From contig JASCOE010000003.1 in NCBI GenBank assembly GCA_029959285.1, forward strand, positions 434,001 to 498,000: DNA of 64,000 bases, in the 5' to 3' direction. The notes under the pieces are model-generated. The model was given only the letters and a program-made list of their open reading frames with translations, searched no databases and was not told the DNA's origin. Position 1 is the stretch's first letter, and each line of letters begins with the position of its first letter. Made by a program: the position numbers and the translations under genes. Shown piece after piece: positions 58,301 through 64,000 of the stretch. Source of the stretch: Flavobacteriaceae bacterium PS02337 (GTDB lineage: Bacteria; Bacteroidota; Bacteroidia; Flavobacteriales; Flavobacteriaceae).

Positions 58301-59427
58301 GAAATGTTGATTTATATATCAGACTAAAAGATACGGTCGAAGATGTTTTGGTTATTGAAGTTACCGATGATGGAATTGGTATTCCATTAAAAAGTATAGA
58401 TAAAATCTTCAAGCGTTTTTATCAGGCTTCAAACAGCAAAGACAATAATACGGGATCTGGAATTGGTTTGTCATTAGTAAAATCTTTGGTGGCGATTCAT
58501 AAAGGAATTATTTCTGTAGAAAGTACAGCAGGAAAAGGAAGTACGTTTAGAGTTGAAATTCCGATTGATCGTTCTTCGTACGAACATAAAGAAGTTTTTG
58601 AATATGCATTGAAGAATGACAATTTGAGTATGCTTATTCCAGAAAAAGCGGCGAAGAAAATCATTCAAAATACCGATATGAAAGAGAAAATATTGGTTAT
58701 TGAAGATAATAGCGAGCTTAGAAAATATTTGGTAGATTATTTATCTGATTATTATAAAGTTTACGATGCCGAAAATGGCGAAGAAGGTTTAAGAATCTGC
58801 CGTCAAATAAAACCAATTTTATGTGTTGCCGATGTTATGATGCCGGTTATGGATGGTTTAGAGTTTGTTCGAGAACTTAAAAATGATGAATTTATTAGCC
58901 ATATTCCGGTTGTGATGTTAACTGCTCTCGGTGAAAATAATGACAAAGTTAAAGGCTATGAAATGGGCGCTGATGGATATTTAGCCAAGCCTTTTGAACC
59001 TTTATTGCTTAAAACAGTTATCGAAAATATTGTAAAATCAAGATTAGAACTTAAACAAAAATTCTCTGGAGAAGTAGAAAGTAAAGTAAGTATGTTGACA
59101 CATTCTCCAATTGATGAGGAATTTATGGAGAAAATCACCAATTTGATTAATGATAATTTAAGCGAAGTAGATCTTTCTACCGATTTTCTTTGCGATAAAT
59201 TGGGCGTAAGTTCTTCTAAATTATATAGAAAAATTAAAGAATTGACCGATTTGGCACCAAACGAATTCATTAGAACAATTCGATTAAAAAAATCAGCAGA
59301 ATTGCTTAAAACGAAAAAGTATAATGTTTCTGAAGTAACGAATTTAGTTGGGTTTAATGATCCTTTATATTTTAGCCGATGCTTTAAAAAACAGTTTGGT
59401 TTCCCACCAAGTAAATTGATTAATTAG
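55393..59427 (+). CDS. Hybrid two-component system regulator (HTCS)
   Basis: 1344-aa single-protein sensor and transcription factor typical of Bacteroidota PULs. After a signal peptide (1-21) come Reg_prop beta-propeller repeats (GLSHNSVRHIVQDKKGFMWF, to about residue 680) and a Y_Y_Y domain ending near 780. A TM helix lies at about 783-802 (LTPTSFLLFFALLFGIFYF), then a histidine kinase with His843 (NISHELRTPLTLILGP) and Asn957 in the ATP site, a receiver with Asp1147 (CVADVMMPVMDG) and a C-terminal AraC HTH (NEFIRTIRLKKSAELLKTKK). It probably senses an oligosaccharide in the periplasm and activates this locus. Confidence 0.96.
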   Translation: MRPKFLLLFLLFAVFYSSYSQNIKFAHYNDNNGLSHNSVRHIVQDKKGFMWFGTFSGLNRFDGYQFKNYMSSTPGKNKLYNDDITALELDEASNHLWIGTRKGLTLFKMDTHVFTTFFHKKEDPNSLPDDEVRAVYVDKFKRVWVGTKTKGVYLFFLKENRFEKIKLKGFEYVKEIFEDKNGNIWVGSYEKSGVAKITMDAKGAIVRINNYTLSVPYSNVKNPYINFIYEDAKQDIFVGTREGLYKLNKATNQFVNLYIENKQVRGALGPYFLSVARAPDGKYWVGTLGGLLVCDQLEDIQKGNYKWYYSILSDDTSLVDNLISSLYFDKSGVLWIGTEDGLDKYDPYENQFTLNKDISRSIGNQAPRIRGFAKTYDEKIIVATYHNGLFISNTKSSTPLHNTGKDIASIYSDDGKIFYCGLWDGNVLVYNYSTNSSREIKVGFEKSPVFAFNKINNDLIIVGSFGEGAVLLNTKTLQVQSSSELLPGFQINAIERDAKNNVWFATETGVVKYNINSGKIETYSSLFIKEKGVPHDENVSDVLVDVKGKIWASTRFGLCLYNSKKNEFEPVKNLKELSGKWITDILSDANGNLWLNINNNNIAFVKSNLKDISIYHVNSGNRLDVFSSSGFFYFNNSNIFLGGKNGIISFSPPAMKRNNWSPLPVISEFKIQNEEVFPEMEINGEIPLSRDLNYGKEIELSHKNRNFSLQFSAPSFANEKLNKFQYMLEGFDKHWITANSTSRIVQYTNLYPGNYTFKIRSSNSDGYWSKTVSYKIKILPPFWLTPTSFLLFFALLFGIFYFIRKEIKNRIRLKQELLTEKVNREHDVKLNNEKLRFFTNISHELRTPLTLILGPAKQLLDENSNATDYEKSRYNLIYQNASRLLNLVNQVLDFRKAQSGELKLKVTKTDILSYSKNIFDSFKEMAYNKKIKLNFIVEDEEINGWIDNDKYDKILYNLLSNALKFTNKNGNVDLYIRLKDTVEDVLVIEVTDDGIGIPLKSIDKIFKRFYQASNSKDNNTGSGIGLSLVKSLVAIHKGIISVESTAGKGSTFRVEIPIDRSSYEHKEVFEYALKNDNLSMLIPEKAAKKIIQNTDMKEKILVIEDNSELRKYLVDYLSDYYKVYDAENGEEGLRICRQIKPILCVADVMMPVMDGLEFVRELKNDEFISHIPVVMLTALGENNDKVKGYEMGADGYLAKPFEPLLLKTVIENIVKSRLELKQKFSGEVESKVSMLTHSPIDEEFMEKITNLINDNLSEVDLSTDFLCDKLGVSSSKLYRKIKELTDLAPNEFIRTIRLKKSAELLKTKKYNVSEVTNLVGFNDPLYFSRCFKKQFGFPPSKLIN

Positions 59428-59434
59428 GTTTTTT

Positions 59435-59500
59435 AGCCACAGATTAAATGGATTAAAAGGATTTTTTCTTTTGCCACGAATTACACGAATTTTCTCGAAT
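59435..59500. repeat. Half copies of intergenic repeats after HTCS
   Basis: One arm of the GCCACAGATTA repeat (59435) and an adjacent TTGCCACGAATTACACGAAT word, a second repeat type, without complete partners. It starts 8 bp after the HTCS stop. Confidence 0.5.
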
Positions 59501-59511
59501 TTTGAAATGAT

Positions 59512-59550
59512 AAATCTTTGCCAAAGTTTAAAACTTTGGCAAAGATTTTT
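59512..59550. terminator. Terminator of the HTCS gene
   Basis: Perfect 18-bp palindrome AAATCTTTGCCAAAGTTT / AAACTTTGGCAAAGATTT with one central base, then more T. The loop of one base means the top pairs of the stem open. Confidence 0.8.
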
Positions 59551-59578
59551 TGCATTTTTTCAAATATAAACCTCAATC

Positions 59579-59680
59579 TTGTCATCCTGACGAAGGAAGG
59601 ATCATGCTAGAAACTCTACAAAGATTGGTCATTACTCAAAGGAAATTCAAGTACGATTTCTTCTCACGTCGAAATGACAA
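59579..59680. repeat. Intergenic repeat with TTGTCATCCTGACG ends
   Basis: TTGTCATCCTGACG (59579) and CGTCGAAATGACAA (ending 59680) are imperfect inverted ends; the left arm continues AAGGAAGGATC. The shape resembles a MITE-like element, with no ORF inside. Confidence 0.6.
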
Positions 59681-59770
59681 ATATGCGCGGAAATGCATAT
59701 TTTTAGTGTAAAATAACGTAAAAATCTTACATAAATAAAAATTATCCATGTTTTTGATGTATTAATCCAT

Positions 59771-59799
59771 TTTGAAACATATATGTAATTCTATTTTTG
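59771..59799 (+). promoter_or_regulatory. Promoter of the inositol oxygenase gene
   Basis: TTTG at 59771-59774 and TATTTTTG at 59792-59799, both perfect, with a 17-bp spacer (slightly short). Transcription would start near 59806, about 20 nt before the ATG. Confidence 0.6.
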
Positions 59800-59826
59800 T
59801 CTTGTAACTTTTAACTATTTAACATT

Positions 59827-60714
59827 ATGAAAAAGCATATAGACACAGACAATCCGTTGAATAATTTAGATGAGTGGGAAGATGATTTGTTAATGCGTTA
59901 TCCTGACCCTTCTGAAGAAAATGAAGAAGTAAAAGAAAAGCAGAAAGAAGAGTTCAGAAATTATGTCGATTCAGAAAGAGTAGAAACAGTTAAAGAGTTT
60001 TACAGGATTAACCACACCTATCAAACTTATGACTTTGTATGCAGTAAAGAACAAGATTTTCTGCAATTTAATAGAAAAGAAATGTCAATCTGGGAAGCTG
60101 TTGAGTTTTTAAACACGCTTGTAGACGACAGCGACCCAGATATTGACTTAGATCAAACGCAACACCTTTTGCAAACATCAGAAGCTATTCGTGCAGACGG
60201 TCATCCAGATTGGTTTGTGTTGACAGGTTTCATCCATGATTTAGGTAAAGTCTTATGTTTGTTTGGAGAACCGCAATGGGCAGTTGTTGGAGATACATTT
60301 CCTGTAGGTTGTGCGTATTCTGATAAAATTGTTTATTCTGAGTTTTTTAAAGAAAATCCAGATTATACAGACGAAAGATTCAATACAAAATTTGGCGTTT
60401 ACACAGAAAACTGCGGATTAGAAAACGTAAAAATGAGCTGGGGACACGACGAATATTTGTATCAGATTATGAAAGATTATCTTCCAGATCCAGCTTTATA
60501 TATGATTCGTTATCATTCTTTTTATTCTCAGCATAAAGAAAATGCTTATGCGCATTTGATGAATGAAAAAGATATTGAAATGTTTGACTGGGTTAGAAAA
60601 TTCAATCCGTATGATTTGTACACAAAAGCTCCGGTTAAACCAGATGTAAAAGCATTGCTTCCATATTATAAAGAATTAGTGGCTAAATATTTACCTGAAA
60701 AATTGAATTTTTAA
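59827..60714 (+). CDS. myo-Inositol oxygenase (MIOX)
   Basis: Cytoplasmic di-iron oxygenase that opens myo-inositol to D-glucuronate (EC 1.13.99.1), 295 aa, like the animal and plant enzymes. All six metal ligands are present: His113, His137 and Asp138 (FIHDLGK), His207 (WGHDEY), His230 (RYHSFY) and Asp254 (FDWVRKF). The substrate region [18 protein letters not shown] is close to that of eukaryotic MIOX. It has no signal peptide and its own promoter. It lies between the HTCS and GH2 genes of the locus, suggesting inositol is released from the imported substrate. Confidence 0.93.
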   Translation: MKKHIDTDNPLNNLDEWEDDLLMRYPDPSEENEEVKEKQKEEFRNYVDSERVETVKEFYRINHTYQTYDFVCSKEQDFLQFNRKEMSIWEAVEFLNTLVDDSDPDIDLDQTQHLLQTSEAIRADGHPDWFVLTGFIHDLGKVLCLFGEPQWAVVGDTFPVGCAYSDKIVYSEFFKENPDYTDERFNTKFGVYTENCGLENVKMSWGHDEYLYQIMKDYLPDPALYMIRYHSFYSQHKENAYAHLMNEKDIEMFDWVRKFNPYDLYTKAPVKPDVKALLPYYKELVAKYLPEKLNF

Positions 60715-60725
60715 AAGTTTATTTA

Positions 60726-60859
60726 AACACATAGAAACATAGATTTTTTTTGAGTGTAAAAACATTATTTAAAAGAAACTAGTTTCCCACACATAGCTAT
60801 GTTTTTTGTAATAAATGAAATGCCTTTTGATACAAAGAAAAGCTATGTTTCTATGTGTT
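60726..60859. repeat. Palindromic intergenic repeat, CACATAGAAACATAG type
   Basis: AACACATAGAAACATAG (60726-60742) and its exact 17-bp complement (60843-60859) enclose a smaller CATAGCTATG palindrome near 60793. It starts 12 bp after the MIOX stop and fills most of the gap to the GH2 gene. Confidence 0.8.
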
Positions 60860-60861
60860 GA

Positions 60862-64000
<3,139 letters not shown>

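Noticed and set aside
49201-60859. CRISPR array
   Set aside because: The repeats are single palindromes in separate gaps, of different sequence, without regular spacers or cas genes.

Overview
The window is AT-rich chromosomal DNA from a member of the Bacteroidota, most likely a Flavobacterium. The indicators are SusC/SusD pairs, an ECF-sigma/FecR module, a hybrid two-component regulator with a Reg_prop sensor, a type IX secretion (T9SS) sorting domain, a PID-CTERM-like small protein, a GldG-type ABC protein, and promoters of the TTTG / TAnnTTTG type. Both window ends cut a gene: a GH92 mannosidase on the left and a GH2 beta-galactosidase on the right. No rRNA, tRNA, IS element, phage or CRISPR array was seen.

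Layout. (1) 1-11.2 kb, plus strand: a glycan-processing operon without its own SusCD (GH92, GH97, GH78, MFS sugar porter, GH76, aldose 1-epimerase, DUF1080), closed by a bidirectional terminator. The MFS gene carries an in-frame TAG. (2) 11.3-24.2 kb, minus strand: ECF sigma factor, FecR, SusC with an STN domain, SusD, ABC ATPase, an ABC-2 permease fused to a GldG-like domain, and an M16 zinc protease frameshifted in an A9 tract. A secreted M28 peptidase is divergent at 24.6-26.0 kb. This looks like a signal-controlled uptake locus with proteases rather than glycosidases. (3) 26.2-39.1 kb: mixed genes (TrmH-type methyltransferase, single-domain response regulator, a structured ncRNA candidate, SDR, a three-gene surface-protein cassette, a small acidic protein, TPR histidine kinase, GNAT protein, a lone ilvN behind two tandem Ile-rich leader peptides each with a terminator, and an MscS channel). 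(4) 39.4-64 kb, plus strand: a second polysaccharide utilisation locus with GH89, SusC, SusD (in-frame TAG), two GH92, an unknown secreted protein, DUF4861, a lipoprotein metallophosphoesterase, a hybrid two-component regulator, myo-inositol oxygenase and GH2.

How it may work together. In region 4 the predicted alpha-mannosidases, alpha-N-acetylglucosaminidase, phosphoesterase and inositol oxygenase would together suit a substrate with a mannose / amino-sugar / inositol-phosphate core, such as a GPI- or GIPC-like head group. That is inference; ordinary N-glycans are the simpler alternative for the glycosidases alone. Region 1 would process mannan- and rhamnose-containing oligosaccharides.

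The most unusual points are the double isoleucine attenuator before a lone ilvN, the SusCD-ABC-GldG fusion-M16/M28 locus, three otherwise intact genes each broken by a single lesion, a 25-nt T homopolymer between sigma and FecR genes, and different palindromic repeats placed just after stop codons throughout region 4.
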